Shown one piece after another: positions 7,290 to 14,424 of a stretch of 51,602 nucleotides of DNA. Origin of the DNA: Geodermatophilus amargosae (lineage in GTDB: Bacteria; Actinomycetota; Actinomycetes; Mycobacteriales; Geodermatophilaceae); the NCBI RefSeq assembly GCF_900116515.1, contig NZ_FPBA01000032.1:1-51602 (forward strand), read 5' to 3'. The notes below the pieces were generated by a model that saw only the letters and a list, made by a program, of their open reading frames with translations, was not told where the DNA came from and ran no database searches. The translations under genes were made by a program, and so were the position numbers. Within the stretch, counting starts at the first letter, position 1. Each line of letters starts with the position of its first letter.

Positions 7290-8105
7290 TCAGCGGACGA
7301 TCGCCGCCTGCCCCCGGGCGGTGACCACGTAGGCGTCCAGCGGCATGGTCACCCGTCCGTCGTCAGCGCAGAACGGTCGTAGTGCGTCGCGGGCCTCCGC
7401 GAGCAGACCCTCATAGCCCTCCTCGTCCAGGAGGGTCTCCAGCGGGGAGCCTCTGACCTCGGTCTCCACGAACACGTCGACGGCCGGGAAGCTGACGGTG
7501 CCGGGCCGCAACTCGACCGACACGTCGCCGATGCCGGCGGCGTGGAAGACGCCGACCAGTGCGTCGTGGTCACCGAGGACGAACGGTGCCGTCAGGACGT
7601 CCGCGGCTGCTCTTCCACACCGACGCTCCGCGATCCCGGTCAGGACGACGTAGCCCGTCGCCCGCTCGAGAGGGCCCCACACGGCAACCGCGAGCCGGCC
7701 ATCGGGCTTGAGCACCCGCCGCATCTCCCTGAGCGCAGCGACGCGGTCGGGGAAGAACATCAGGGCGAACTGGCTCATCACCACGTCGAAGGAGTCGTCC
7801 GGAAACGGCAGTGCCGCGGCGTCCCCCTGCCGCCAGCCCACCCCCGGCCGGATCCGCCGGGCCACGGCCAGCATGCCCTCGTTGACGTCCAGCCCGGTGA
7901 CCTGAGCCTCGGCGGCAACGCGGTCGGCCGCCGCTCGGGCCAGGATCCCGGTTCCACAGCCGACATCCAGCACCCGGTCCGCCGAGGAGACCCCGGCGGC
8001 ATCCACCACTCGCGGCGCCCACTGGCCGAAGATGGCCGGCACGAAGCATCTCTCGTAGACCTCGGCAGCGGCTCCGGAGACCTGCCAGCTCTCCCGTTCC
8101 GTCAT
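7290..8105 (-). CDS. Class I SAM-dependent methyltransferase
   Basis: The 271-residue protein has a standard UbiE/Methyltransf_11 core. Motif I is VLDVGCGTGILARAAADR, motif II includes VTGLDVNEGML, the post-II strand reads QGDAAALPFPDDSFDVV and motif III is RVLKPDGRLAVAVWG. It transfers a methyl group from S-adenosylmethionine to an unidentified small molecule in the cytoplasm. The ATG at 8105 is preferred, because the longer frame to 8192 has the arginine-rich composition of noncoding shadow. The start is followed by ERESWQVSGAAAEVYER, the usual beginning of this subfamily. It has no obvious operon partner. Confidence 0.85.
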   Translation of the reverse strand: MTERESWQVSGAAAEVYERCFVPAIFGQWAPRVVDAAGVSSADRVLDVGCGTGILARAAADRVAAEAQVTGLDVNEGMLAVARRIRPGVGWRQGDAAALPFPDDSFDVVMSQFALMFFPDRVAALREMRRVLKPDGRLAVAVWGPLERATGYVVLTGIAERRCGRAAADVLTAPFVLGDHDALVGVFHAAGIGDVSVELRPGTVSFPAVDVFVETEVRGSPLETLLDEEGYEGLLAEARDALRPFCADDGRVTMPLDAYVVTARGQAAIVR

Positions 8106-8365
8106 CGGCGCCCACCGCCCCCTGCACGACCGCGCTGCTCCCCGGTCCTGCGACCCTGCCGGGCGGTACGCGCACCGGCCCCGTCCCCTCACCCGCCCGG
8201 GGTCACAGGGCGGCCCGATCGTCCGTCGGCACGCTCGTGGGGCTCAAGGGTCCGGTGACCCAGGGCCAGCAGTGGTCCAGCCAGGCGGCCCACCAGGGCC
8301 ACAGTGCCGTCAGCGGCCGAGAGTGTCCGGGTTCGAGCCTGCCGAGTGAACCAGCGAACCGCTGG

Positions 8366-8941
8366 TCAGCGGACTGACGGCCGTCGGACGGCGTAGCGCA
8401 GCAGGACGACACCGTTGCCGAACCGCCGGCTCTCCACCAGCTCCAGGTCGATCGGGTCGTCGGCGGTCTCGAACAATCATCGACCGCGGCCGACGACGAC
8501 CGGGTTGACGTAGAGCCGGTACTCGTCGACCAGGTCCAGTCGGCGGAAGGTCTCGACCAGGTCGACCCCGCCGAGCGTCATGTCCCCGCCGGGCTGCTGC
8601 TTCAGCGCGCGGATCTCGTCGGGGTCCACCTGCGCCCGCAGCGAGGCGTTGGGGCCGACCTCCTGCAGCGTGCGGGAGAACACGATCTTCGGCACCGCCC
8701 GCCAGATCCCGGCGAACTCGCGCATGACCGGGGGGTATTCCGGGTTCTGGTCGGCGGTCGGCCAGACCGCTTCCATGAGCTCGTAGGTGACCCGGCCCTC
8801 CACGAAGGCGCTCATGGTCGCGAGCTGCTCGTTGAAGTGCGCGTGCAGTTCCTCGTCGACGAGGTGCCAGCTCAGGTCGTGGTCCGGCCCCTCGAAGTAG
8901 CCGTCCAGCGACAGCATCATGTGCACGACGATCTTCCGCAT
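8366..8941 (-). pseudogene. DHFR/RibD-like reductase with in-frame stop
   Basis: From ATG 8941, preceded by GGAGG, the frame encodes a dihydrofolate reductase/RibD C-terminal-like domain: KIVVHMMLSLDGYFEGP at the start, GRVTYELMEAVWP, PKIVFSRTL and LYVNPVVVGRGR. A TGA at 8477 to 8479 ends it after 154 residues. Beyond the TGA the same frame continues with LFETADDPIDLELVES and FGNGVVLLRYAVRRPSVR, the normal C-terminus, and stops at 8366, giving 191 codons, the usual family length. A CGA to TGA change would explain the stop. The protein could be truncated, read through at low level, or a recent pseudogene. The enzyme family reduces small heterocycles with NADPH. Confidence 0.85.
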
Positions 8942-9081
8942 GCGTCCTCCTGATCCACGGATCGGTCCGGAGCTCGGACCGGCGGACGCGCACGATCTCA
9001 TCGGTCCCGCCGGTCGTCGCTTGGTCCTCGAGGGCTGCGCAGGAGGTGCCGGTACGCGCTCCCGTGGGTCGGACGCCGCGG

Positions 9082-9735
9082 TCAGTCCGGTCGTCGAGCG
9101 GTGAGCACCACCTGGGGATGCCCGAACACGTCCGCCGGCAGCCTCAGCTCGGACACGGGCTCGAGACCTGCCTCGGTGAGCACCGCGGCGAGCTGCTCGG
9201 GGAGCCACAGGTGCGTCGTCCAGGCCACCGGCACGCCGCCGTACGTCTCGGTGCGCACCAGGTCTCCCTCCCCGACGTGTGTGCCGACCAGGACCTGGCC
9301 GCCGGGTACCAGAGCGTCGGCGAAGGACTGCAGCACGGCGGGCACCACGGGGCGCGGGAGGTTGAACAGCGACCACCAGCCCAGCACGCCGCCGAGTGAC
9401 GCGTCCTCCAGAGCCAGCTCGGTGGCCGAGGCGACGTCGAAGCGCAGCTCAGGGTGCAGTCGGCGGGCCTGCGCCACCATCTGCGGCGACAGGTCGACGC
9501 CCGCCACGTCGACGCCCAGGTCCGCCAGGTGTGCCGTCACGTACCCGGGGCCACAGCCGACGTCCAGGACCGGGCCCCGGCCCCGCACCGTCTCGGCGAA
9601 CGCGGCCAGGGCCGCGCGCAGCCACGGGTGGGGATCGAGGCGGCCGGCACCCATCGCCACGTAGCGGTCGGCGACCCGGTCGTAGGAGGCCCGGACGACG
9701 TCGAGGTCCGCGGGCGGGGCGATGCTCCGTCGCAC
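9082..9735 (-). CDS. Class I SAM-dependent methyltransferase
   Basis: This 217-residue methyltransferase shows motif I as VLDVGCGPGYVTAHLADLG, motif II as VAGVDLSPQMVAQARR and a motif III region in DALVPGGQVLVGTHVG. The N-terminal RASYDRVADRYVA segment is typical of Methyltransf_25/11 proteins acting on small molecules, and the substrate is unknown. The GTG at 9735 is preferred over the open-frame start at 9783, because a TACTGT -10 box lies six bases upstream, matching the leaderless pattern seen at many genes here. The gene is divergent from the ZIP transporter, and the broken reductase gene follows it on the same strand after 140 bases. Confidence 0.83.
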   Translation of the reverse strand: MRRSIAPPADLDVVRASYDRVADRYVAMGAGRLDPHPWLRAALAAFAETVRGRGPVLDVGCGPGYVTAHLADLGVDVAGVDLSPQMVAQARRLHPELRFDVASATELALEDASLGGVLGWWSLFNLPRPVVPAVLQSFADALVPGGQVLVGTHVGEGDLVRTETYGGVPVAWTTHLWLPEQLAAVLTEAGLEPVSELRLPADVFGHPQVVLTARRPD

Positions 9736-9741
9736 ACCGGG

Positions 9742-9747
9742 ACAGTA
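9742..9747 (-). promoter_or_regulatory. Leaderless -10 box for methyltransferase at 9735
   Basis: TACTGT on the minus strand ends six bases before GTG 9735, a spacing that puts transcription start at or next to the start codon. Confidence 0.5.
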
Positions 9748-9879
9748 GGCGTGCCCGGGCCGGACGCCTGACCACCTGGTCACGTCCGGGACGCGCGGCT
9801 AGCCTGGCGGCCCGCCGTCGTGGCCCGCCCGACGCGGCGGTGAGGCTCCGATCGTGACGGGCTCGGGAGCAGGCGCCGC

Positions 9880-10656
9880 ATGGCCGAGTCCTTGGTCTTC
9901 GGTCTGATCGCCTCCAGCGCTCTGGTGCTCGGGGCCCTGGCCGGCGGTCGCCTGGAGATCCCGAAGCGGGTGCTGGCGGCGATGCTCGCCTTCGCCGCCG
10001 GAGCGCTGATGACGGCGCTGGCCTTCGAGCTCTTCGAGGACTCCTACGAGCAGGGCGGCATCTGGCGCGCGGCCCTGGGCCTGGCCGCCGGGGCGATCGT
10101 GTTCACGCTGCTCAGCCAGCGGCTCGACCGGCTGGCCGAAGGACGGCATCCGGAGGACCACGGCAGCGAGAAGCTCGACGTCGACGCGGCCGCCGAGGAC
10201 ACCGGCCCCTCCTCGGCGTCGGTCAGCGGAGCGGCGGGCCTGGCACTGCTGGCAGCCGTCACGCTCGACGGGGTGCCGGAGAACATCGCCCTCGGGGTCT
10301 CCCTCGGAGAGGGGTCCGGTGGCCTCGCCCTGCTGGCGGCCATCTTCGTCTCGAACTTCCCCGAGGCGCTGGTCGGCAGCGCGTCCATGCGCGCCCAGGG
10401 CCGGTCCCAGACCTTCATCCTCGGCACGTGGGCGGCCTGCGCGGTCCTGCTGACCCTGGCCGTGGTCGTCGGCGCCGGACCGCTGTCCCGGTCCTCCCCC
10501 GAGACGCTGTCCCTGCCCCTGGCGTTCGCCGCCGGCGCCGTGCTGGCCTCCCTGGCCGACACGCTCATGCCCGAGGCCTACGAGCAGGGGGGTCCGACCG
10601 TCGCACTGAGCACCACGGCGGGCTTCGTCCTGTCGTTCGTCCTCGCGACCCTCTGA
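9880..10656 (+). CDS. ZIP-family divalent metal transporter
   Basis: The 258-residue membrane protein has about eight hydrophobic segments and the ZIP hallmarks in the second half: LDGVPENIALGVSLGEG corresponds to the HSxPEG-type metal-binding helix (TM4) and FVSNFPEALVGSA to the next helix with its proline-glutamate. The loop around residues 85 to 115 is acidic and histidine-bearing (RHPEDHGSEK), as expected of the variable metal-sensing loop. Such proteins import zinc, iron or manganese across the plasma membrane. A TAGCCT at 9799 to 9804 may be the -10 box, leaving a leader of about 70 bases. The metal specificity cannot be decided. Confidence 0.85.
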   Translation: MAESLVFGLIASSALVLGALAGGRLEIPKRVLAAMLAFAAGALMTALAFELFEDSYEQGGIWRAALGLAAGAIVFTLLSQRLDRLAEGRHPEDHGSEKLDVDAAAEDTGPSSASVSGAAGLALLAAVTLDGVPENIALGVSLGEGSGGLALLAAIFVSNFPEALVGSASMRAQGRSQTFILGTWAACAVLLTLAVVVGAGPLSRSSPETLSLPLAFAAGAVLASLADTLMPEAYEQGGPTVALSTTAGFVLSFVLATL

Positions 10657-10721
10657 CCTCGCCGCCCGGGTCCGGATCCTGCCGGGACACCTCTGCGCGC
10701 CGGCGGGGTACGCAGGCCCGC

Positions 10722-11018
10722 ATGGCAATGCGCAACGCGGCGGTCGCCGCCGCCGGACAGTGGACCGACCCCGACGACGGGATCCGCTACCCCAGCGGCG
10801 AGGTACACGCCTGGGAGCGCGGGCGCAACGAGACGGTCTGCGGCCTGTCGCTGTCCCGCTCGCGGCTGGGCCGCTTCCCGCACGTGAGCTGGGCCGACGT
10901 CCAGCCCGAGTCCGGCCGGCACGCCGAGGAGGTCCGGGACGTCTGCCGCCGCTGCCGCGCCGCCCTCGGCGCCCGCCGCGACGACCGGGGCTGGACCCGC
11001 ACGAACCCGCGTCCGTGA
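10722..11018 (+). CDS. Small hypothetical protein with CxxC motif
   Basis: This 98-residue soluble protein is not recognised. It contains ETVCGLSLSRSRL and VCRRCRAALG, so three cysteines could form part of a zinc knuckle. The middle region with GEVHAWERGRN and GRFPHVSWADV looks conserved in style, and coding bias supports a real gene. The ATG at 10722 follows the ZIP gene by 65 bases on the same strand. A large palindrome begins five bases after its stop codon. I cannot assign a function. Confidence 0.6.
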   Translation: MAMRNAAVAAAGQWTDPDDGIRYPSGEVHAWERGRNETVCGLSLSRSRLGRFPHVSWADVQPESGRHAEEVRDVCRRCRAALGARRDDRGWTRTNPRP

Positions 11019-11022
11019 ACCT

Positions 11023-11052
11023 CGTTTCGTGGCACACCTGTACCACGAAACG
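11023..11052. promoter_or_regulatory. Near-perfect 30 bp palindrome (operator or terminator)
   Basis: CGTTTCGTGG at 11023 to 11032 is exactly inverted as CCACGAAACG at 11043 to 11052. Inside it ACA and TGT also pair, leaving only one mismatched position and the central CC. It lies after the 98-residue gene and ends immediately before the ribosome site of the small membrane gene, where an operator or a leader hairpin would act. No T-run follows, which makes a simple terminator less likely. Confidence 0.65.
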
Positions 11053-11066
11053 GCGGGGAGGTCGGC

Positions 11067-11237
11067 ATGCGGTTCGTCCTGGTGGCGCCGGTCCTGGGCG
11101 TGGCGGTGGGCGGGTTCGCCCTCGCGGTCGTGCACCCGTCCGCGCCCGACGAGCCGTGGAGCCGCCGGCTCGTGCGCCTGGTGCCGCTGGCGGTGGTCGC
11201 GGGAGGCGTCCTGGCGCTGTGGAGCGGCACCGGGTGA
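11067..11237 (+). CDS. Small membrane protein, 56 residues
   Basis: This 56-residue open frame has two hydrophobic segments, VLVAPVLGVAVGGFALAVV and VPLAVVAGGVLALW, joined by a short polar loop (HPSAPDEPWSRRLVR). It starts MRFVLVAP and has GGGGAGG eight bases upstream. No family is recognised. Its position directly behind the 30 bp palindrome suggests that its expression is controlled by whatever binds or folds there. Confidence 0.6.
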   Translation: MRFVLVAPVLGVAVGGFALAVVHPSAPDEPWSRRLVRLVPLAVVAGGVLALWSGTG

Positions 11238-11268
11238 GCGACCCGTTGGGCGGACACTGCTCGCAGAG

Positions 11269-11294
11269 GGAAACCCGAACGGCTTCGAAGCGTT
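11269..11294 (+). promoter_or_regulatory. Possible SigR/SigH-type stress promoter
   Basis: GGAAA at 11269 to 11273 is followed after 18 bases by GTT at 11292 to 11294. This resembles the GGAAT-N18-GTT promoters of the actinobacterial SigR/SigH redox and heat stress sigma factors. It would give the acetyltransferase gene a leader of about 60 bases. The fifth base differs from consensus, so this is a candidate only. Confidence 0.4.
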
Positions 11295-11362
11295 ACCGTT
11301 CCAGAAGCACGTCGTACCTCTCGGCAACGGCGCCGGGGGACAGCGGAGGTGGGAACGCAACG

Positions 11363-11683
11363 ATGGAGACCACGGTGGTCGACGTCCCCGAGCGGGGACG
11401 CTTCGAGGTGCGGGTCGGCGAACGCGTCGTCGGGTTGGCCAGCTATCACGTCGAGAACGGGACGATGGCACTGCCGCACACCGAGGTGGACCCGAGCATG
11501 GGTGGCCGCGGCCTCGGCAAGGTCCTGGTCAGCGGCGTCCTCGACGCCGCCCGCGAGCGCGGGCTGACCGTGCTGCCGTACTGCTCCTTCGTGCGCCACT
11601 ACATAGAGCAGCACCCCGAGACGCTGGACCTGGTCGCCGACGAGGACAAGCCGCACTTCGGCCTGGCCACCGCCGACCACTGA
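11363..11683 (+). CDS. GNAT-like acetyltransferase, short YjdJ type
   Basis: The 106-residue protein is a minimal GNAT fold of the COG2388 (YjdJ/GTLF3B) type. It has RFEVRVGERVVGLASYHVEN, EVDPSMGGRGLGKVLVSGVL containing the acetyl-CoA binding R/QxxGxG/A-like loop, and ERGLTVLPYCSFVRHYIEQH. These small proteins are cytoplasmic and their acceptor substrate is unknown. The ATG at 11363 lies in good context. A stress-type promoter candidate lies upstream. The stop codon falls at the first unit of a 15 bp tandem repeat. Confidence 0.85.
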   Translation: METTVVDVPERGRFEVRVGERVVGLASYHVENGTMALPHTEVDPSMGGRGLGKVLVSGVLDAARERGLTVLPYCSFVRHYIEQHPETLDLVADEDKPHFGLATADH

Positions 11684-11735
11684 GCCGCCGGCCACCGAGC
11701 CGCCGAGCACCGAGCCGCCGACCACTCAGCCGCTG
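11682..11735 (+). repeat. 15 bp tandem repeat overlapping a stop codon
   Basis: Three consecutive 15 bp units of the form GAGCCGCCG(N)CAC(C/T) lie at 11682 to 11726, followed by a partial copy (CAGCCGCTG). The first unit overlaps the TGA of the acetyltransferase gene. Related GAGCCGCCGG words recur after the ferredoxin reductase gene at 15847 and 15869. Confidence 0.7.
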
Positions 11736-11760
11736 ATCTGCGGCGCCCCGCTCAGTTGCC

Positions 11761-11766
11761 TAGCCT
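11761..11766 (+). promoter_or_regulatory. Leaderless -10 box for photolyase
   Basis: TAGCCT ends seven bases before GTG 11774, consistent with a leaderless transcript. Confidence 0.55.
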
Positions 11767-11773
11767 GGCGGGG

Positions 11774-13147
11774 GTGCCGACAGCCCTGCTCTGGTTCCGC
11801 CGCGACCTCCGACTCAGCGACCACCCGGCGCTGGTCGCCGCGGTCGAGGCGGCCGGCAGGGACGGCACGGTGGTGCCCGTCTTCGTCGTCGACCCGCGGC
11901 TGTGGGAGACCTCGGGCCGGCCACGGCGGGAGTTCCTGCGCGGCTGCCTGGCCGACCTGCGCGAGCAGACCGGCGGGGCGCAGGTCATCCGCTCCGGCGA
12001 CCCGGTGCGCGTCCTCCCCGACCTGGTGCGCGAGACCGGGGCGGAGAGCGTGCACCTGTCCGCCGACGCCGGCGTCTACGGCCGGGCCCGCGACGCGGCG
12101 GTCGAGCGGGCGCTGGGCGACGTCCCGTTCGTGCGCACCGGCTCGCCCTACGGCGTCACGCCCGGGCGGCTGACCAAGGACGACGGCACGCCGTACCGGG
12201 TCTACTCGCCCTTCGCGCGGGCCTGGCGCGCCCGCGGCCTGCACGGCCCCGCGCCACGCCGCGACGACGTCGCCTGGGCGCCGGACGTGCGCTCCGAGGA
12301 CCTCCCGCCGGCGCAGGACCTCGACGGCACGGTGCTCCCGCCGGCCGGGGAGCGGGCCGGGCTCGACGCGTGGGCGCTGTTCCGCGACCAGCGGCTGCTC
12401 GGCTACGCGACCTCGCGCAACACCCCCGGCACCGACGGCACCAGCCGGCTCTCGGCGCACCTGAAGTACGGCACCGTGCACCCGCGGACGCTGTTCGCCG
12501 AGGCGCAGCAGCTCGCCGAGGACCACGCCGAGGCGGTGGACAAGTTCGTCGGCGAGCTCGTCTGGCGCGACTTCTACGCCGACGTCCTCTGGCACCGCCC
12601 CGAGACCGCGCGCGAGCCGTTCAACGAGCAGATGAAGGCCATGCAGTACGACACCGGCCCGGCCGCCGACGAGCACTTCGCCGCCTGGGCCGAGGGCCGC
12701 ACCGGCTACCCGATCGTCGACGCCGGGATGCGCCAGCTGCACGGCGAGGCCTATGTGCACAACCGGGTGCGGATGATCGTGGCGTCGTTCCTGTGCAAGG
12801 ACCTGCACGTCGACTGGCGGCGCGGCGCCCGCTACTTCTTCGACCACCTCGTCGACGGCGACCTGGCCAGCAACAACCACGGCTGGCAGTGGGTCGCCGG
12901 TACCGGCACCGACCCCTCGCCGTACTACCGGGTGTTCAACCCGACCCGGCAGGGCCAGCAGTTCGACCCCGACGGCGCCTACGTGCGGCGCTGGGTGCCG
13001 GAGCTGCGCGACGTCCCCGACCGGTACGTGCACGAGCCGTGGACGATGCCCGGCGGACCGCCGGAGGGCTATCCGGCACCGATCGTCGACCACGCCGAGG
13101 AGCGCCAGGTGGCGCTGGCCCGCTACCAGGCGGTCCGCGATGCCTGA
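11774..13147 (+). CDS. phr: Deoxyribodipyrimidine photolyase
   Basis: This 457-residue class I cryptochrome/photolyase repairs cyclobutane pyrimidine dimers with blue light. The N-terminal alpha/beta antenna domain starts with TALLWFRRDLRLSDHPAL. The FAD domain shows TSRLSAHLKYGTVHPR, ELVWRDFYADVLW, GYPIVDAGMRQL, HNRVRMIVASFLCKDL and NNHGWQWVAGTGTDPSPYYR, including the conserved asparagine and tryptophans around the flavin. The GTG start at 11774 has a TAGCCT box seven bases upstream. The gene overlaps nei by eight bases, so the two repair enzymes are translationally coupled. Confidence 0.96.
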   Translation: MPTALLWFRRDLRLSDHPALVAAVEAAGRDGTVVPVFVVDPRLWETSGRPRREFLRGCLADLREQTGGAQVIRSGDPVRVLPDLVRETGAESVHLSADAGVYGRARDAAVERALGDVPFVRTGSPYGVTPGRLTKDDGTPYRVYSPFARAWRARGLHGPAPRRDDVAWAPDVRSEDLPPAQDLDGTVLPPAGERAGLDAWALFRDQRLLGYATSRNTPGTDGTSRLSAHLKYGTVHPRTLFAEAQQLAEDHAEAVDKFVGELVWRDFYADVLWHRPETAREPFNEQMKAMQYDTGPAADEHFAAWAEGRTGYPIVDAGMRQLHGEAYVHNRVRMIVASFLCKDLHVDWRRGARYFFDHLVDGDLASNNHGWQWVAGTGTDPSPYYRVFNPTRQGQQFDPDGAYVRRWVPELRDVPDRYVHEPWTMPGGPPEGYPAPIVDHAEERQVALARYQAVRDA

Positions 13148-13949
13148 GGGCCACACCCTGTACCGGCTGGCCAGGGAGCAGTCGGAGCTCTTCGCCGGCC
13201 GCCCGGTGCACGTGACCAGCCCGCAGGGCCGCTTCGCCGCAGGCGCCGCGCTGCTCGACGGGCGCGTGCTCGAGGAGGTGACCAGCTACGGCAAGCACCT
13301 GTTCGCCGACTTCGGCGGCGACGTGCTGCACGTGCACCTGGGTCTCTACGGCACCTACGCCGCGGGCATCGGCGACCCGCCGACCCCGCGCGGGGCGCTG
13401 CGCATGCGCTGGGTGGCCGACGGGCCCGAGGGCGAGGGCGTCTGGACGGACCTGCGCGGGGCGACGGCGTGCGACGTCCTCACCCAGCCGGAGGTCGACA
13501 CGATCCTCGACCGGCTCGGCCCCGACCCGCTGCGCACCCGCCGGGGCGGGCCGCTCTCGTACGCCAGGGTCGGCCGCAGCCGGACGGCGGTCGGCGCGCT
13601 GCTCATGGACCAGTCGGTGCTGGCCGGCGTCGGCAACGTCTACCGCGCCGAGATCCTCTTCCGGCACCGCATCTCGCCGTTCCGCCCCGGCCGCGACGTC
13701 GGCCAGCAGGAGTGGCAGGCGCTCTGGGACGACCTGGTGGTGCTCATGCGCGCCGGCGTCCGGATGGGCCGGATCGTGACCACCCAGCCGGCCGACCGCT
13801 CCCGCCGCTCGGGCGCCGTCCGCCGCGAGGACGCGCACTACGTCTACCGGCGCACCGGCCTGCCGTGCCGCATCTGCGGCACCGAGGTGCGCACCGAGGA
13901 GATGGTCGGCCGCAACCTCCACTGGTGCCCCGTCTGCCAGGCCGTCTGA
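13140..13949 (+). CDS. nei: Fpg/Nei-family DNA glycosylase (Nei2-like)
   Basis: This 269-residue bifunctional DNA glycosylase/AP lyase begins MPEGHTLYRL, with catalytic Pro2 and Glu3. Lys52 stands in SYGKHLF, the helix-two-turn-helix region is ALLMDQSVLAGVGNVYRAE, and a zinc finger is formed by Cys243, Cys246, Cys263 and Cys266. The MPEGH start is typical of the endonuclease VIII branch, which removes oxidised pyrimidines, rather than MutM. Its ATG lies inside the last codons of phr (8 bp overlap). Coupling a light-dependent dimer repair enzyme to an oxidised-base glycosylase fits a radiation- or desiccation-exposed lifestyle; that last point is inference. Confidence 0.95.
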   Translation: MPEGHTLYRLAREQSELFAGRPVHVTSPQGRFAAGAALLDGRVLEEVTSYGKHLFADFGGDVLHVHLGLYGTYAAGIGDPPTPRGALRMRWVADGPEGEGVWTDLRGATACDVLTQPEVDTILDRLGPDPLRTRRGGPLSYARVGRSRTAVGALLMDQSVLAGVGNVYRAEILFRHRISPFRPGRDVGQQEWQALWDDLVVLMRAGVRMGRIVTTQPADRSRRSGAVRREDAHYVYRRTGLPCRICGTEVRTEEMVGRNLHWCPVCQAV

Positions 13950-13962
13950 GGCCGGTGACGAC

Positions 13963-14023
13963 GCCGAGGTGCACGATCCCGTGGCCGTCGGGCGCTGACG
14001 ACCACGAGGCCGTGCACCTCGGC
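13963..14023. terminator. Bidirectional hairpin between convergent genes
   Basis: GCCGAGGTGCACG at 13963 to 13975 is perfectly inverted at 14011 to 14023. Inside, CGTGG and CCACG extend the pairing toward the loop. It fills the gap between the stops of nei and the monooxygenase gene and would serve both directions. Confidence 0.65.
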
Positions 14024-14031
14024 GCGGCCGG

Positions 14032-14340
14032 CTAGAGGGCGCCCTTGGCGGGGTCGCCGGCGGGGTGGGCGGTGAGCACCTGGACGGCGGGGCGCTCGGT
14101 GAGCTTGCCGTCGAGCCTCGCCGAGAGCGACGTCAGCGCCTCGGCCTTGCCGTGGGTGGCCAGCGCCTCGGGGCTCTCCCACTGCTCGATCATCAGGAGG
14201 ACGCCGCGGCCCTCGTGCAGGGCGTACCGCTCGCAGCCGGGCTCCTCGTGCACCTTCGGCACCGTCTCGAGCACCGCCTGACGGACCTCGTCCACGTGCT
14301 CGGGCTTCGGGGTGATGGTGGCGACGACGACGACGGACAC
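14032..14340 (-). CDS. Antibiotic biosynthesis monooxygenase (ABM) family protein
   Basis: The 102-residue protein is a ferredoxin-like dimeric alpha/beta barrel of the ABM/YgiN family. It reads VVVVATITPKPEHVDEVRQA at the start, EEPGCERYALHEG in the middle and LLMIEQWESPEALATHGKAE, the family hallmark. Members are cofactor-free quinol monooxygenases or heme-degrading enzymes, and this one cannot be placed more precisely. GTG 14340 is chosen because a GGGGA lies seven bases upstream and the upstream frame is shadow sequence. It is convergent with nei and divergent from the ferredoxin reductase gene. Confidence 0.85.
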   Translation of the reverse strand: MSVVVVATITPKPEHVDEVRQAVLETVPKVHEEPGCERYALHEGRGVLLMIEQWESPEALATHGKAEALTSLSARLDGKLTERPAVQVLTAHPAGDPAKGAL

Positions 14341-14411
14341 GGGCGGTCCCCTCTGCTGTGGACGGTGGGCTCGCCGGGCGCGTGATCTGGCGCACGAGTG
14401 CCCGGCGGGGC

Positions 14412-14417
14412 CAGGAT
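14412..14417 (+). promoter_or_regulatory. Leaderless -10 box for ferredoxin reductase
   Basis: CAGGAT ends seven bases before GTG 14425. This supports GTG 14425 over the ATG at 14416, which overlaps the box. Confidence 0.45.
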
Positions 14418-14424
14418 GCCAGTC

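Noticed and set aside
8310..8350. GGTTCGAGCC resembling a tRNA T-loop
   Set aside because: The flanking bases do not form a T stem, and no acceptor, D or anticodon arms are present.
8477..8479. TGA as selenocysteine codon
   Set aside because: The family has no selenocysteine at this position and no SECIS-like hairpin was evident just downstream; a nonsense mutation is simpler.
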